Notes: a model not told the origin generated them from the letters alone. 64,000 bases of DNA from Warburgia ugandensis (GCA_035236585.1 CP141135.1:60666190-60730189), one strand, 5' to 3'. Positions 1 through 13,390 are shown, counted from the first letter of the stretch. Numbers and translations: made by a program.

Positions 1-589
1 TGAGAGAGAGAAAGGAGAAGGGAAAAGAATGAGAAGGGAGGAGGATAGGAGAGAATAGAATGGGAATCCCCTAGAAAGGAGGAGGAGAAAGACGTGAAGA
101 AGTGGGAAAGGAAAGAGTGAATAAGGAAGGAAAAAGAAAAGAATAAGGAGGGAAACAGGAAGAGAAGGAAAGAGAAGTGGGGGAAGGAGTTGCCCTTTAC
201 ATAATCCTTGCTAATTTGGGTTTCCTTTTGTCCATTATTCCAAATTTAGCTCCACTGTCTTCTAGGAAACTATCCCATCTTTCTTTATGAGTGATCTGGT
301 CCATCAATCCTTTTTAAAATGATCTGCACCGTTAACTTTTAATCGTATCCATCAATGCCTCTTTTGGTTAATCTGCAAAAGAAAAGACTAAATCAGAATC
401 ATCTAAACTATATATTAATCATCTAATGAGCTTTAATGATCATCTGACCGTTGATTTTGACAAATTAAGGTTTGGACGATCAATTGAAGTTAAATTCAAA
501 ATCAAGCTAAAATTTGCAAATATACACGGTTAGATGATCTAATTGAATGCTAAATTAGGGGTATTTTGACCAAAATTGAATACTTAACA
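1..589 (-). mobile_element. Athila/Tat-like element 1, 3' LTR (partial, cut by window start)
   Basis: This stretch matches 6840-7428 nearly base for base, including the purine-rich GA tract and the run up to the terminal TTAACA. It is the left LTR of a minus-strand element. The rest of this LTR lies left of the window, so its target duplication cannot be seen. Just inside it, a G-run (minus strand, 590-597) fits a polypurine tract. The high similarity of the two LTRs points to a fairly recent insertion compared with the other elements here. Confidence 0.85.
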
Positions 590-2339
590 CACCCCCAACT
601 AGCATTTTGCTAGTCCCGAGCAAAACATGCGAAAAACCAAATTTCAAGATTTATTTTTAAGTCAACTCCTCTTTTTCCTCAGAGAATTATCTTCAATAAA
701 TCACATCACTTTAGCATACTAATAAAAATGACTGAAAAATTCAAAACCCTACCCATATGCCAAAGTAATTCCACTTAAGATTAGATCTCAGAGTGAGTGT
801 GTACGTAAATAGTCTACATATAGAATGATCTTGATTTCTAAGTACACTTCTAACTTTTGAACTCCCTCCGAAATATGTTTTGACCTCAATCCTTACTAAT
901 GACATACGCTCAGAAATAACATCTTTCAGATAAAGGGTTCGAATCATATATCTCTTTTAATTATGTGAGAAGAGTAAATAAAAGAAAAATTATCTCACAT
1001 ATACTCATGAAAAGCAAGAGTTACTAAGGAATTTCATTGTTTTGATCCCTTCAGAATGGATGCCATTACCTTTGAACATTTGGAAATACCACTCTTTTAG
1101 ATCCTGTCCATTCATTTTCTGATCAAGACTATATTCATCCTAGAATCAATAAGTCTTTAACTGGGACTAAATGTAGGCTTAGGACAAGGTACCAAAGAAA
1201 GGGTATAAGGATATTCAAAGATTCTTCAAAAAAATAAGTAAAGGTCTTCTATTAAAGTTGATAACTCTTTCTTTCCTTTACTGAAGTGAATATTTCTTTT
1301 TTCCACTTTTCTTTGTATTCTTCAGATTCTTTTTCTTTTTCTTCTTCTTCTTCTTGTTTTCGCACTTTTGAATCACTTTGAAGAATATTTCTTTTATTGA
1401 TATCCACTTTTCTATTGCAACTAAAAGGTATTTCTTCATTCCTCTCTAACTTATTTTTCAAAGAAAATGGGTAATGGATTATTTATATTGGGTTAATATA
1501 GGTAAAGGGTAATTTGGTAGGCAAAAGAAAAGGCTGATATTAAAAGGCTCAACTTGGCTACGTAGCGGTAACAATACTTTATGGGTAGGCTTTATGTCTC
1601 TAGGTTAATAACAAAGATGGCCTAAATCATTTTCTAGGTTTTCTCTAATTCATTAAATTCAATGAACTTCTAGAATTTTAAAGATAGTATTCTAATTATT
1701 CAAGTAATTAGCCAAAATTGAGAGTTTGAGATCAATTTTCTTTAAGCACGCTGAAGAAAATTAAGAATATTTATAACCTTTCAAGAAGGATGAATGGCTC
1801 TAAAACTCACTTAGGTTATAGGTCTCCAGTGAATTTCTTCAAGATTTCTAAGTTATAGTCACTTATCAATCTAGACTATCTATATGTAACTGCATGTACA
1901 AATGTGATTTGAGACTTTACTTTCATAGAATACTTTAGAAAATGAGTAAAAAATGAATTAATCATATTCAATTCCATTAATAAGCTAAAGTTATTTAGAT
2001 TATACTTCAAAAAATCCAATTCTCATCATAATGTAGGAATTAACCTAAAAAAATTCCAAAAATTTTCTCACCGATTTTTTTTTTTGGAAAAATCAAGAAA
2101 ATCACCTTAAAACCTAAAAAAAAAAACTAGATTTTGCTAGAATTCTACACCCCCCAACCTGAGAGAAACATTGTCCTCAATGTTTAAAAGTAGGATGATG
2201 AAAATTCATTGAGAAAGGTAAAAAAAATTGAGAGATATGAAAAATAATCTGAAAAAGAAAAAGAAGAAAGTAAAAACTAAGCGACATACCTTCTTCAGAG
2301 GAAAATTATTACTGAGGTTAAAACTTCCTTGGGTCCCAT

Positions 2340-2874
2340 ATAAAATGAGCTGGATAGGCCTCTAAAAAGGAATGATGAATATATTTATCTTGCAATTAAA
2401 AAATTTTCATTTTATCACAGGGAAAGATAAATTTATCTTCAGGCTGCATCTCATAATTAGAGACAATTGTGGGAGTTCGATGCAGCCTTTTTGGAAATGG
2501 AGCAAGGGTGTCATATTGTTCAGTGGGTGTGACATTTTCCTGATCAATAAATTCATCTCTTTTTCTGACAGATTTCGATATTATTTCAGCCTTTTTAAGA
2601 CTAGATTGCTCAATTATGTTACAACTATGAATAATGGCAGTTGCCTGTGTTTATTCTATGTCTGTAATTGAAGAATTAATCTCGTTTCCTACATCCATAT
2701 CATCAAGATATTCATTTGCTGGAATAGGACATTCCTCTTTATTAATGTCTGTAGCATTTGAGACATCATGTCCTTCAATTCAGTCATGGAATTTGTGTTC
2801 TCTTTTAATTGGGCTTTAATTTGAGCAATTTTCTTCTCCTGGTATTGCATGACTAGATGAAAATTATCCTCCAC
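2340..2874 (-). pseudogene. Post-gag tail of element 1, degenerate
   Basis: The minus strand reads a lysine/glutamine-rich segment (KKIAQIKAQLKENTNSMTEL, 2689-2874) that looks helical and resembles the region after the gag zinc knuckle in Athila/Tat elements. It runs on in broken frames to about 2340. I see no protease or reverse-transcriptase motif after it. The function cannot be named. Confidence 0.4.
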
Positions 2875-2989
2875 TTTCCTCTTATGTGGAGGAAGGTAAG
2901 GTCCCGGAACAAGTGGTCCTTGTTTTTAGTAATAAGGTTGGTGTGGGGCCTTCTGTGAAGCACTATATTCATTTGTGATAGTAGAATGA

Positions 2990-4045
2990 TTACTCCAGTT
3001 GGTATGTCTCTAAAGGAGAAAAATGTTGCTCATAAGAATGTATTGATTCATCATCAATGGAACATTCCTGAGTGAGGTGTGTATTACTTTCACAAATATC
3101 ACACACCTGTTCAACTTTCTTAGAGGGACACTTTTCCATTTCCATGGCCTCAACTGTTCTATCTAAAGATGCTATTTTCATATCATCTTTTTTAGTCGTA
3201 GCATATATTTATCCCCTAGAAGATGTGGTGGTGGACTTAGGCTTGTTTGGAAAACCTACTTTTTCTGAATCAACCCAAGTTTGTGCACTCTCTGCCAACC
3301 ATTCCAAATATTGTTGCGCCTCTTCAGGTTGTTTGTTTAAGAAATTACCATTGCACATCATTTCAACAAACTAGCGCATATTAGATTTAAGTCCTTCATA
3401 AAAGAAGCTAATGATATGCCAAAGTTCATATCCATGATGTGGACAAGTTAACAATAATTCCTTAAATCTTTTCCAGCATTGATAAAAAGTTTCATTATTT
3501 GTCTGGGTAAAATTCATTATATTTCGACGGAGAGCATTTGTATTATGTATATGAAAGAACTTATTCAAGAACTTCCTAGTCATTTCTTCCCATGATTGTA
3601 TGGAACCTGATGGCAATGAATGAAACCACATCTTAGCCTTTTCTTTTAAGAAAAAAGAAAATAGTTTGAGTCTTACCATATCTAATTCGATGTTTTATGT
3701 ATATTGGGTCATGCATACGTCATCGAATTCTTTTAAATGCATGTAAGGACTCTCACTATCCAACCCATAAAATTTGGGAAGTAATTGAATTACTCCTACC
3801 TTTAATTCAATCATACCAGCATTTGGAGGTAAAAGTATACATGAAAGTGTGTTGGTATAATTAGGCGGTAAATAGTCTCTTAGTGTCTTCCCACAAGGAT
3901 TTTGGTTATGCCAATTATCCTCATGTGTTTTATGTTTGTCATTTCTCCTATTTCCATGTGGTTGAGAATGATTCCTCCATTGATGTATATCATCATAGAG
4001 GTGGAGGATCATCAGCATCAAAGAGAGGATTGCTCCCATGAGGAA
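2990..4045 (-). pseudogene. gag pseudogene of Athila/Tat-like gypsy element
   Basis: Three minus-strand pieces in shifted frames add up to a Ty3/gypsy capsid gene. The N-terminal piece (3695-4039) contains GVIQLLPKFYGLDSESPYMH followed by LKEFDDVC, typical of the start of Athila/Tat gag. The core (3371-3679) carries KAKMWFHSLPSGSIQSWEEM, KFLNKFF, and CWKRFKELLLTCPHHGYELW, the Retrotrans_gag signature. Translation continues past an in-frame TAG (about 3372) into FVEMMCNGNFLNKQPEEAQQ. The last piece (2990-3181) holds CDICESNTHLTQEC, like the odd zinc knuckle of Athila gag. Frame shifts near 3690 and 3200 and the stop show it is inactive. In life gag would form the cytoplasmic virus-like particle. 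Confidence 0.85.
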
Positions 4046-4436
4046 ACATCATAATTATTAAAGATGAAAGGTGGTTCATCATCATTAAAGAGTGGATTGT
4101 TTCTCCATAGGGAAATATCTTCTTTATTAATGTTAGGGTGTAAATTACTCTTTTGATTAGTGTTTAAATTATTCATTAGGTGCAACTGATCATGTCTTCT
4201 CTTCTCTTTTCTCTTTTCTCTTTTTTGTTTTTGTTTTTTTGTTTTTGTTTTTTAGAAGAGGACTATCCTAAATAATGCAACCTAAATGCCTAGAATGATG
4301 CATAATCAAGGACACAATCAAGCAATCCCTTAAGGCTAACAAGCACATATATTTTGATTTTCTTGAATTTCTGTGGGGACAATGCTTTTAATTAGCCTAA
4401 TCTAATACTCCTACTCTCTTTAAGAGATGACTACTA

Positions 4437-4660
4437 CTTACCAGTTAGGTTCTAACCAAAGCGGTTAATACAACCCTCGTGTAAGGAGGCGTTTAGACCT
4501 CACAAACGTTAACAGGAGGTGGGGGAAGAGCGAGGCTCTATTAAACAACCCCAAATAACCACAGTGATCAAAAACCACTAGAGTGATAGTAAATCGTGTC
4601 CTATTAAGAGTGTCCTACGAGCATGTGATGACCCTATAGGTCTTTTCTAATTGATTTTAA
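4437..4660 (-). repeat. Shared ~220-bp module, copy a (in the leader of element 1)
   Basis: Read on the minus strand this runs from AAAATCAATTAGA to CTAACTGGTAAG, with a core GAGGTCTAAACGCCTCC and the near-hairpin GAGG...CCTC...GAGG. The same ordered blocks occur at 29641-29870 and 53775-53998 on the plus strand inside long chromovirus-type LTRs, and in weaker form at 36236-36400. Here it lies between the primer site and gag. Role unknown. Confidence 0.7.
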
Positions 4661-5398
4661 CTTAAAGTGAATGGTGGGCTTGCGCACTTAAGGTGATTAT
4701 CCTAGGTGGGCCAAGGAGTGGTGATAAAATCCACCCTTGATCTTATAGAAGGTAGGGTGCCCTTACTAATTAATTTTCACATACCATAACAATTCGATCA
4801 ACATATAATGCACCTTAAAGCATTCGATGTGTCCTAAAATGCAATTGAAAGCAATAAACTAATGCAAAATCCTAAAATGCAACAATTATAAAAAATGCTT
4901 TCTATATGAGTTACACTACCAAACAATGCAAATTATTCTAAATGCAAAGCGTAATCTAGGAAATAAATGAGTGAGAAAACTTAAAGTGGGGTTTCTAATG
5001 AAGATCAAGTGTGGGCCACCTTATCCCACACTTGCCATGTATTATTATAACCCTTTAAAAATTAAAATTAAAAGTGCAAATTACAAAGGGACCTCACTAC
5101 AAGATTCACTAAAAATAAAAAAGAAAGTCCTATTCTAGGAAAGCAGGGAAATTTCCATTTTGGTGAAGATTCACTCTCCAAATTCCTCCACTTTCCAATT
5201 TCTTGAAAAATAAAATTAGAAATTAGTACCAAATTCAGGAAACAAGGTGATTATGCCCTAAAAATAATTAAAAACTAAACCTTAAATTTCCTAAAATGCT
5301 AAAAATTGTAATTCCTAATTTTTTTATTTTTCTGATTTTTTGAATTTTTCTGAATTTTTTGGATTTTTAATTAAATTTTATGAAAAATCCTTTGCAAG

Positions 5399-5416
5399 TC
5401 CCCTGCAACGGTGCCA
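5399..5416 (-). promoter_or_regulatory. Primer-binding site, tRNA-Asp type
   Basis: On the minus strand this reads TGGCACCGTTGCAGGGGA, matching the 3' end of plant tRNA-Asp (TGGCGCCGTTGCCGGGGA as its complement) at 16 of 18 positions. It starts six bases inside the 5' LTR. tRNA-Asp priming is usual for Athila/Tat elements and fixes the orientation of the element as minus. Confidence 0.85.
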
Positions 5417-5422
5417 AAAACT

Positions 5423-6601
5423 TGTTGATTATTTAACCACAAGTGCACAGGCTATTGTAGTGTAGCTTATGCAAGAATGAGTCGATCCCACAAAGACTTG
5501 ATTTAAAATGGAGTTTTCAATAAAATTCAATTAATAAAAGAATAAAAATAAAGAATATACTCGAAATAAACTAAGAATAAACTAAAATCTAGATTTATTC
5601 AATTGTTGCGATGTACACAATTATTTATTCAAAAGAAAACAAAAAATAAAACTAAAAGCCGTCCTGGATAAGCTTGTCCCTGGATTGCACTGTTCCTATA
5701 TAGTTAGAATGAGGATAAAACAAAACTAGAATAGCACAGGGACACAGATGGAATTAAATCGGGGACTCATATGGAATTAAATTGAGGACATGGATGGTAT
5801 TAACATAAAAGGATAGAGATGGCATTACTAAGATCTGTCAGGGGCAGATTTGTACATTTCTGGGGTTCTGGTTTTTAACGGAAAGAAAACCAGGAAACGG
5901 TGATGAGGGAAAACCGTGGAAGGAGGGAAGAAGGAAGAAGGAGGGAGAGGAAAGGAGAGGAGAAGAATGGGAACACGGGAGGAAACCCGACTTGGGTTTC
6001 CTTTCCCTGAGCATTCGAAGTCATAGAGAAACACCGGATGATGAAGAGGAGGAAGAGGAGAAAGATAGAGGAAAACCCGACTTGGGTTTTTCTCTAGGCT
6101 AGCCGGTGACCAGTGAAGGAGGGAGATCTAGCTTTATTGATGCAAATCGAGCTAGACAGATGTGCCAGTGTAGAATCTTCGAGCAGATTTTGGTGGTGGA
6201 AGTTGGGAGTCAAGTTGGATAGAGGAAGATGACACCAGACAGGGGAGCCTGGGTTTGGCGTTGTTTGGGCGGTACTAATGACTCCCTGGAGAAGGAGGAC
6301 AGGGAGACTTTGGCAATAGCTGAGAATAGGGGGAGATGGTGAGAACGAACGGAAACTGGAACTCAGTTTCCAATAGGAAATCGAGAAAGGGAAATAAAAG
6401 AGGTACTAGAAGAAACAAAGAGGAAGATGGTGAGAGAGAGAAGAGGGATTGTAATGGCCTGGTTGGTAGGGATCTGAACAAGAGAAAGAGATGATAGAGA
6501 GAGGGACTTGGGAAAGAGAGTAGAGAAGGAGAGATAGCCATGCATGAGAGAGAGGAGAAGAGAGATGAGATACGAAAGAGGAAAGGGAAGAAGGAACAGA
6601 T

Positions 6602-6686
<85 letters not shown>

Positions 6687-7428
6687 GAGAGAGACGTGAG
6701 AGAGGATGAGAGAAGAGAGGAAAATAGAAGAGGGGACAAAGATGTGAGAGAGATGAGAAGAGAGATGGGATACAGGTTTGAGAGAAGGAGAAGAAAAGAG
6801 AACGTGAAAGGAGGGAGGGCTAGTGCAGTAGTGCCATTGAGAGAGAGATAGAGGAGAAGGGAAAAGAATGAGAAGGGAGAAGGATAGGAGAGAATAGAAT
6901 GGGAATCCCCTAGAAAGGAGGAGGAGAAAGACGTGAAGAAGCGGGAAACGAAAGAGTGAATAAGGAAGGAAAAAGAAAAGAATAAGGAGGGAAAGAGGAA
7001 GAGAAGGAAAGAGAAGTGGGGGAAGGAGTTGCCCTTTACATAATCCTTGCTAATTTGGGTTTTCTTTTGTCCATTATTCCAAATTTAGCTCCATTGTCTT
7101 CTAAGAAACTATCCCATCTTTCTTTATGAGTGATCTGGTCTATCAATCCTTTTTAAAATGATCTGCACCGTTAACTTTTAATCGTATTCATCAACGCCTC
7201 TTTTGGTTAATCTGCAAAAGAAAAGACTAAATCAGAATAATCTAAATAGTATATTAATCATCTAATGAGCTTTAATGATCATCTGACCATTGATTTTGAC
7301 AAATTAAGGTTTAGACGGTCAATTGAAGTTAAATTCAAAATCAAGCTAAATTTTACAAATACGCACGGTTAGATGATCTAATTGAATGCTAAATTATGGG
7401 TATTTTGACCAAAATTGAACACTTAACA
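5423..7428 (-). mobile_element. Athila/Tat-like element 1, 5' LTR (complete, 2006 bp)
   Basis: Bounded by TGTTGATT on the left and CTTAACA on the right, giving TG...CA ends on the minus strand. The right half repeats 1-589. It contains a long GA microsatellite (6605-6683) and, near its minus-strand end, the tract GTGGGATCGAC common to Tat/Athila LTR ends. The five bases after it (caaat, 7429-7433) are the expected target-site copy; its partner is outside the window. Open frames here (for example Ser/Leu repeats at 6275-6739) come from low-complexity GA/CT sequence and are not genes. Confidence 0.85.
6605..6683. repeat. (GA)n microsatellite
   Basis: About 39 uninterrupted GA dinucleotides inside the 5' LTR of element 1, within a wider purine-rich tract (6360-7020). 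Purine tracts of this kind recur in the LTRs of this family (31790-32100, 37440-37780). Confidence 0.97.
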
Positions 7429-9775
7429 CAAATCCACTTCGAAATCATTCTCTTGCATCAACATCATGAAAACTCCTTAGGCAAGACTGCAAACTCTTTC
7501 ACATCATCTTTGTGCTCAGTCTGTTGTAGCTAACGATCCTCCATTGTCACACAAACAAGAAATAAGACTTAGCACCCTCTAAAACGTACATCATTACTTT
7601 CAAGGTGGGATTAGCCAATCCACCCAAAGATGACATTATAATTCACCATATCGAGTAGGATGAGATCATCATTCATCATCTCTCTCTTATTAGGTTCATA
7701 AGTGCCTCTTAAAAGCACTCATTAGCCCCCAGTAACTTCCTGCTGAAGTTATAATACCCAATCGAAAGGATAACACATCCAGGCATGTCTAAGCAAGATG
7801 GGTCTTGGATTCAAGGAAGATCATAACATGCCTACCAACAATCTAGAAAATACTCTCCACCATTTGGTTTGAAATCCGTGCTTACCTCAATATAATAATA
7901 TAAACTCATCACTGCTAAGGTGGGGCCATCTCGTCCCTGATCCTAATGTCAAACTATCTGATTTGTTGTCCTTTGGAATAGTCTTTAAAGAAATGCACTG
8001 ACTCACCACAGTCAAGCTTCTAAAATATTTTGGCTATAATGGTAGTTGTTGATATTATTTCCTCTACTGTGGGGTCTACTAATGTTCAGGTACTTACTCT
8101 TGCAAATAATACACCCCTTTAGCCTGTAAACCTGTTTCAAATACTGTTAAGATGTATGATACCTTTGCTTTAAAGTAGCAAACTATCTCTCTGCATCACC
8201 CGTTACTCCTCAGGCAAATATATTGATCATTACCGGCCTTCTCAAGAGCCTTCTAGATAAAGGTCTCAGCAATAGATGAACACATCCTCTCAAATGACCA
8301 TCATTAGACTCCTCATAATTACAATTTTTGTGTCTTCACTTCTACCATTCCTTTCCTGTAACCAATGAATTATTTCATGGTCATATTAGTCAAAATCAAT
8401 TGCAACTCTGTCAATCTCCCATCCAATGAAACTAATCTTTTATAATAGCCTTCGTTATTAGTAACCACAATATCATCAATATGAGTGTTGAATGTAAATC
8501 AATTATAATCAATTCCATCTTTCTCCATTCACTTCAATTGTCTCTCCCTAATTGATTCATCACGTGATCATCTCTATTTAATAATTATTCTCATCACTCA
8601 GAAATACATCCATAAGAAAACTAGGACCTTATTTCATCAAATTTTCAGTGATTTCCACCATGCGACAATTTATACGTCAAATAAATCCAGTTTCAAATTT
8701 AGGTTAATACAATACTTCTCTAGCTCTCTCGAGTTCTCATTAATTGTAATCATTCTAATCCTTCATCATTATCCTCATACTATTGTTGTTACCATAATTG
8801 TTAGGTCTTTCCAAAAGTTTACACACCGTCCAAGTTAGAAATTGAATGCATTCACTAAGTTTCTGTGTTCATGCTTCAATTCTCCACTCATTTGCTTTTC
8901 CTTCTTATCATTTAGTAATCCTCCTTATAAAATAGTTGTCATATCCTCTAGGCGTTATGCATCTTCAATTCGTAACTAGAACTCTCAATAATCATTTAAA
9001 TAGGTATTTACTTCTCAATTATAATTAGCTGTCAGTATTTCTGTATACATAAAGAATAACTCGTTTTCATTCCTTCAATCAATAAATCCTTTACATAAGC
9101 ATATCAACTATCACTGATTTTCTAATATCAAAATTTATCCCTCAAATCTATCCTCAACATGTATAGACTAATATTGTAATTCTCTTAATTTTTCCTGAGT
9201 TCTCTTCCCTTGTGATTATTCTCTGCCCTCTTTTCATTAAAATCAAAATATTATTGTGCAATAAAAATCATAATCCTCACAAGTTTGTGCTCATTATCAA
9301 AATTAAAACTTGGATCCTTTAAAGGTCGCCCCATGTAAATAGATCTATCTCTGATAAAGTTTTCATTCAAATATACAAGTTTTGTACTCTTATATTATTA
9401 TTCTTTACGCTAAGAATTATACTAATTTCGTAAGAGTACTCCTCTTACTCATAGTAAGACTAAACATCTATTGTCTCCTTATAACTTGCCAACCCTCATG
9501 GGTTGCATCTATTGTTGCTGCTGCACCAGCTGACTGGGGTTTTGCATCATGTTGGCCATGAAGTCCGTCATTTGACTCCCCTGGTCACATGGCTCAGCAG
9601 AAGAGTTTGTTGTCCTCTAACTCGTCCTCTTAGGTGACATTTTTCCCTTCATTACAAGGTTCTTTTTATGAGTTACTCTCAAACTCATTAGTCACAACAT
9701 CTTACATTAGAGATTGCTTAAGACTTCTCAATGTGAATGGCTGTGAGTGGGCTGAACCTGGGCTCTCATACCAAC
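7429..9775 (-). mobile_element. Internal region of gypsy element B (gag/protease remnant), split by element 1
   Basis: Minus-strand chromovirus-type remnant between the primer site at 9762 and the insertion point of element 1 at 7428. In order: gag start near 9480-9600 (minus-strand MTDFMANMMQNPSQLVQQQQ), a decayed gag body, a zinc-knuckle-like HCGESVHFFKDYSKG near 7950-8010, and a retropepsin-like LLDMVNYNVIFGWIG near 7620-7680 (usual form DVILGMDW). Stops are frequent. It aligns in the same order with 47000-48915, which is from a related element. The rest of pol and the 3' LTR must lie left of the window. Confidence 0.7.
9762..9773 (-). promoter_or_regulatory. Primer-binding site, initiator tRNA-Met type
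   Basis: The minus strand reads TGGTATGAGAGC, one mismatch from the usual plant PBS TGGTATCAGAGC complementary to initiator tRNA-Met. It lies two bases from the LTR end at 9776 and shows that element B runs on the minus strand. Confidence 0.85.
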
Positions 9776-12382
9776 TGTAACGACCTGGGTTTTCAAATGA
9801 AATTTTAAATACAAACTAATTTCTAATTTGAAATAATTTTTGTAAAATAGTGCAATGCAGCAAAAATCTTTTCTTTCAAATTGATTTTGAAAAACCACAA
9901 GTGTCATTTTTCTTTTATCAAAAACAAGGATTTTTAGTGAAATGAGCACTCATTTCTACCAAAAATCTGGCAGAGTTTCCTCTGTTTTTTGGATATATGA
10001 CATTTAACACATGTCATTGCGAAGTACCTGATAAACATTGTTGACAATTTTAAAATATAAATGGAGACTCTGTTTCCTTTTCATACATCTAACAAACAAA
10101 AACAGTTTACCTCAACACAATACACCCAGAACCTCCACAGCACAACCTAGTCACATATGTATTCCAAATTCCCATAATTATATACAATGCAGTCTCTTTC
10201 GTATTTCTAATATGATAACTTTAATTCAAAGACCAATTCTTACATGTCCTCTTCCCAAGCTTCTGTTGGTGCGCTCCTGTTAATAAGCAGCTCCTATTCC
10301 TTGGGAGTCCTTTGTTCTGCAATATTGGCAACATGTCAAACCTGCTACTATTCTCTATATCTGAGGCATTGTAAACCATAGCAATGCCTTAGCAAGCAAT
10401 CACTTGTGTAGGTGGAATAAGACACAATGTTTTATATAAACAAAAATCATGATAATTATATATATATATATATCAATTTAGCCATGCTAAATCATGCAAA
10501 AAACAATTCAATTATCATTTCACTTGAAATCATTCAACATTTATCAGAATCATGAATCCATGCCAAAATAGAAGGAATACCAATACATCAGTATGAAACA
10601 CATTCTTTGAAAAGTAAAGTATGCAATCACATGTCAAACTTATAAGTCATTTACGCTTTCTTGATACCACTCTTCGCTCTTACGAGTCATTTCACATACC
10701 AAATACTAATGTGTTGTTGTGTGTATCAAGTACATAGCAAACAATATTATCCTCTTTGGCGCAGTGATTCACCGTAATGGGTTAAACCCAAAGACACACC
10801 AAACTCAAAGACACACCTCAAAGCTTTATTCCTGAGTGACCAGTAGCTCGTCCAGCCTGAAGGCTCGCCCACATCATAACGACTCTGTGGCCCACCCAAA
10901 CAATAGGGTTAAATCTCAGGGATCGGTAGCTCATCCAGCCCAAAGGCCCGGCCACATCATAAATACTCCGTGGCCCACCCACATCATAACGACCCCTCAG
11001 AACTTGTCAAACTCCCCAAACAAAGGGGTTAAATCTTAGGGACCGGTAGCTTGTCTAGCCTGAAGGGCCGTCCACATCATAATGACTCCGTGGCCCACCC
11101 ACATCATAATGACCATGTGGCCCACCCACATCATAACGACCCCTTGCGCTCTTACGAGCCAACTCACAATTTTCTTGTATCAGTCTTATATTTTCTCACA
11201 TAATTCACAATAATGTATAACTTTTGCATGAACAGTTTAATCATGGTTAAATTTTATCATGCACATTCATCTTGCCTTTCATATAAATTGAAAAGATTTG
11301 TTTCAATGCTCAAATTTCATATACAAATACGTATATAGCAAAAATCTTAGCAATCTCAATTCCACCTACCTCAAATAGGGATCTTTAGGTTCTCTGAAGC
11401 AAATAGCATATGCACTCCCGATCAATCACATCTCTGCAACAATATAAACACTCATTTAGATATACAATTTTAGGACTTCTCTTTGCTTTTCCAGTATGAA
11501 AGCTCCCTTTATGTTAGTCCCTGACAGTAGTCATCACAAGGCGAAATGACAATGCTTATTTCTATGCTAAGAGTGTTTCATTAGCTATTGGTTGATAGCT
11601 AGTTGAATGACAAGTAGTTACTGAATTTTCTAATCCATGCCATTAGCCCTGGATTGGCTACCCCCCACTCTTCTTAAGTGACTGCAAGTCACTTTCACTG
11701 TTCAGTGGTCTTAACCCTTGATTCTTACCCAGATCAACTCTTGGTTTGGAGCTGGGTGTTATTTTCCATGCTATAGTCTTTAATATAACCTATAATTGTA
11801 TTCTTAAATTAGGCTTATATAATGAGCATCATGAACAGTTCATATCACTTAATTTCTTTTTGTTAGTTCATCCAAATTCAATACTTTATATCACATCTAA
11901 GCTAATTCACGGTTTAAGAATCCACATGTGACCTCTAATCATTGATCAAACATCACAAGGTGTTTGTTTAAATAGTGGCAGATCGGACGACCTATATCAT
12001 TCAATCCGTTTCACTTCAATTTCATATAATTCTAACCATCCTATCATTTTTTTTATGCCGAGGAACTCATTTGTGGTGTCTGATCGTCATTCAAACATCA
12101 TGAAGTTACTATGTGAACAGTACTCGGTCGGATGACTGAGATTGTCCGATCAATTTTTAGCCTAGATCTAACATTTTTTGTGTGATATGAGCTACATCAT
12201 GCCCTAAATTATCCATCCATAAGCTTTGATTTAAAAATGGACAGGTAGATAGTCCCTAAACTTAGATTGCTTGTAAAATTATACGAATTTATCCAAAAAT
12301 CAAAATTCACGAATTGGGTTTTGTAGATCTCACCCTCTATTTATGCTTTTTTTTTTTCTTTTTCTTTTTGTACAATGTTACA
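9776..12382 (-). mobile_element. 5' LTR of gypsy element B (2607 bp)
   Basis: Ends are TGTAAC on the left and GTTACA on the right, a perfect 6-bp inverted terminal pair. The left end abuts the primer site. The right end is fixed because the next base (12383, aagttacactg) is exactly where homology to the duplicated segment at 23705 begins; aagtt is the expected target-site copy. About 1.06-1.37 kb from the left end there is a degenerate tandem array (10840-11150). The first 300 bp are related to 60480-60790 and 41465-41530, the 3' ends of other LTRs in the window. Confidence 0.8.
10840..11150. repeat. Degenerate tandem array inside LTR B
   Basis: Three main units begin with variants of ggtagctcgtccagcc (10843, 10924, 11044; spacing 81 and 120 bp), with inner repeats of cccacatcataacgac. 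The array is richer in G+C than the flanks. Short open frames here are artefacts of the repeat. Confidence 0.8.
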
Positions 12383-13390
12383 AAGTTACACTGTCTCTAA
12401 GCAATCTAGTTACATGCAAGTTTTTGAAAGTACAAGCTGTGAAAATAAGAATCAATTGGAACTGCTGCCCCTGAATCTATTGGAAACCTATAGAGAATAG
12501 AAGTTTTTGCACAAAGATATAATCTAAAAGAATTGGAGTGTAAAATTAGGAAGAACAAGAGCATTGTAATCTTGAAGAAGACATGAATTGAGAATCTTTA
12601 CATTATAGCAATTTTTGAAAGATAGTTAATAGAAAATTAGTCCAATCAAACAGATGAGGATAGTATTCAAAAATAGACTAGGTGTAGTGGTCTGGTGTCT
12701 TAAAACAAGGTGTAATAAACGAAAGTGACCTATGAGTCCCAGGTTGACCAAAATGAAGCTTACTGTTGGCTAAAAGCGTAAATATTAACTAGATGACATT
12801 AAATCAAGACATTAAGTTTACCCTTACAAATGGCAACCACATCATTTTGAATCACCAAACCTAGGCTTAACCATACAAATAGTATATCCATCTGTATTAC
12901 TGTGGGTGCTAAACATATTCCTACTTACAAAGGTAGAAACTTAATGACAGAAGAATCCAAATTATGCTGATCTGCTCCAGTATCTAAACTCTAAGAACAA
13001 GTGTGATTTAATTGGATGAAAATGGCAACGCAAGATGTGCTTAATGTACTAGATATTATAACTTAATGGGTACCTAACAATTCTCAATGAGCAAAAAATA
13101 AAGATGAATTGATCCAAAAAATATAAAACAAATATTGTCACATACAATCTGGAGATAGAATGAAAAATAGAACAAAGAAATGTCAAAGCACAAAATGGAA
13201 CCCAAACAACAACCAATGCTCACAAAAGCTAAAAATCAAACTTAGAGACCACAAAATATAGGTTATAAGTAAATAGACCTCTTAAAACTTACTTGCGTGC
13301 TGTTTGTCATTAAGGCTTCCAATTTCCAATCAACCATGACACAAAAAAATTATAAAAAATAAGAAACAAGTCCATTGACTAAACCAATTC
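12383..13390. repeat. Duplicated segment, copy 1 (with 23705-24720)
   Basis: About 1 kb that matches 23705-24720 in direct orientation, base for base with scattered differences and short indels (for example gaaagtacaagctgtgaaaa in both). It runs straight into the 60-bp minisatellite, as does copy 2. No coding signal is seen. Copy 1 is cut on the left by LTR B. The two copies lie on either side of the terpene-synthase pseudogene. Confidence 0.9.

Larger units (their letters stand above)
590..5422 (-). mobile_element. Internal region of Athila/Tat-like element 1 (gag only, no pol seen)
   Basis: The 4.8-kb interior reads on the minus strand as: tRNA-Asp-type primer site (5399-5416), a leader of about 1.2 kb, a broken gag (2990-4045), a coiled-coil-like tail near 2689-2874, then about 1.6 kb of AT-rich sequence with no recognisable protease, reverse transcriptase, RNase H or integrase. 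The final tract (590-2160) is closely similar to 32523-34260 in the second element of this family. The architecture fits a non-autonomous, gag-carrying LTR element that would depend on pol from another copy. Loss of pol by decay is the alternative, but the same layout in two copies argues against simple decay. Confidence 0.75.

Noticed and set aside
6275..6851. Long Ser/Leu and Arg/Glu repeat open frames on both strands
   Set aside because: They come from the GA/CT microsatellite and purine tract in an LTR.
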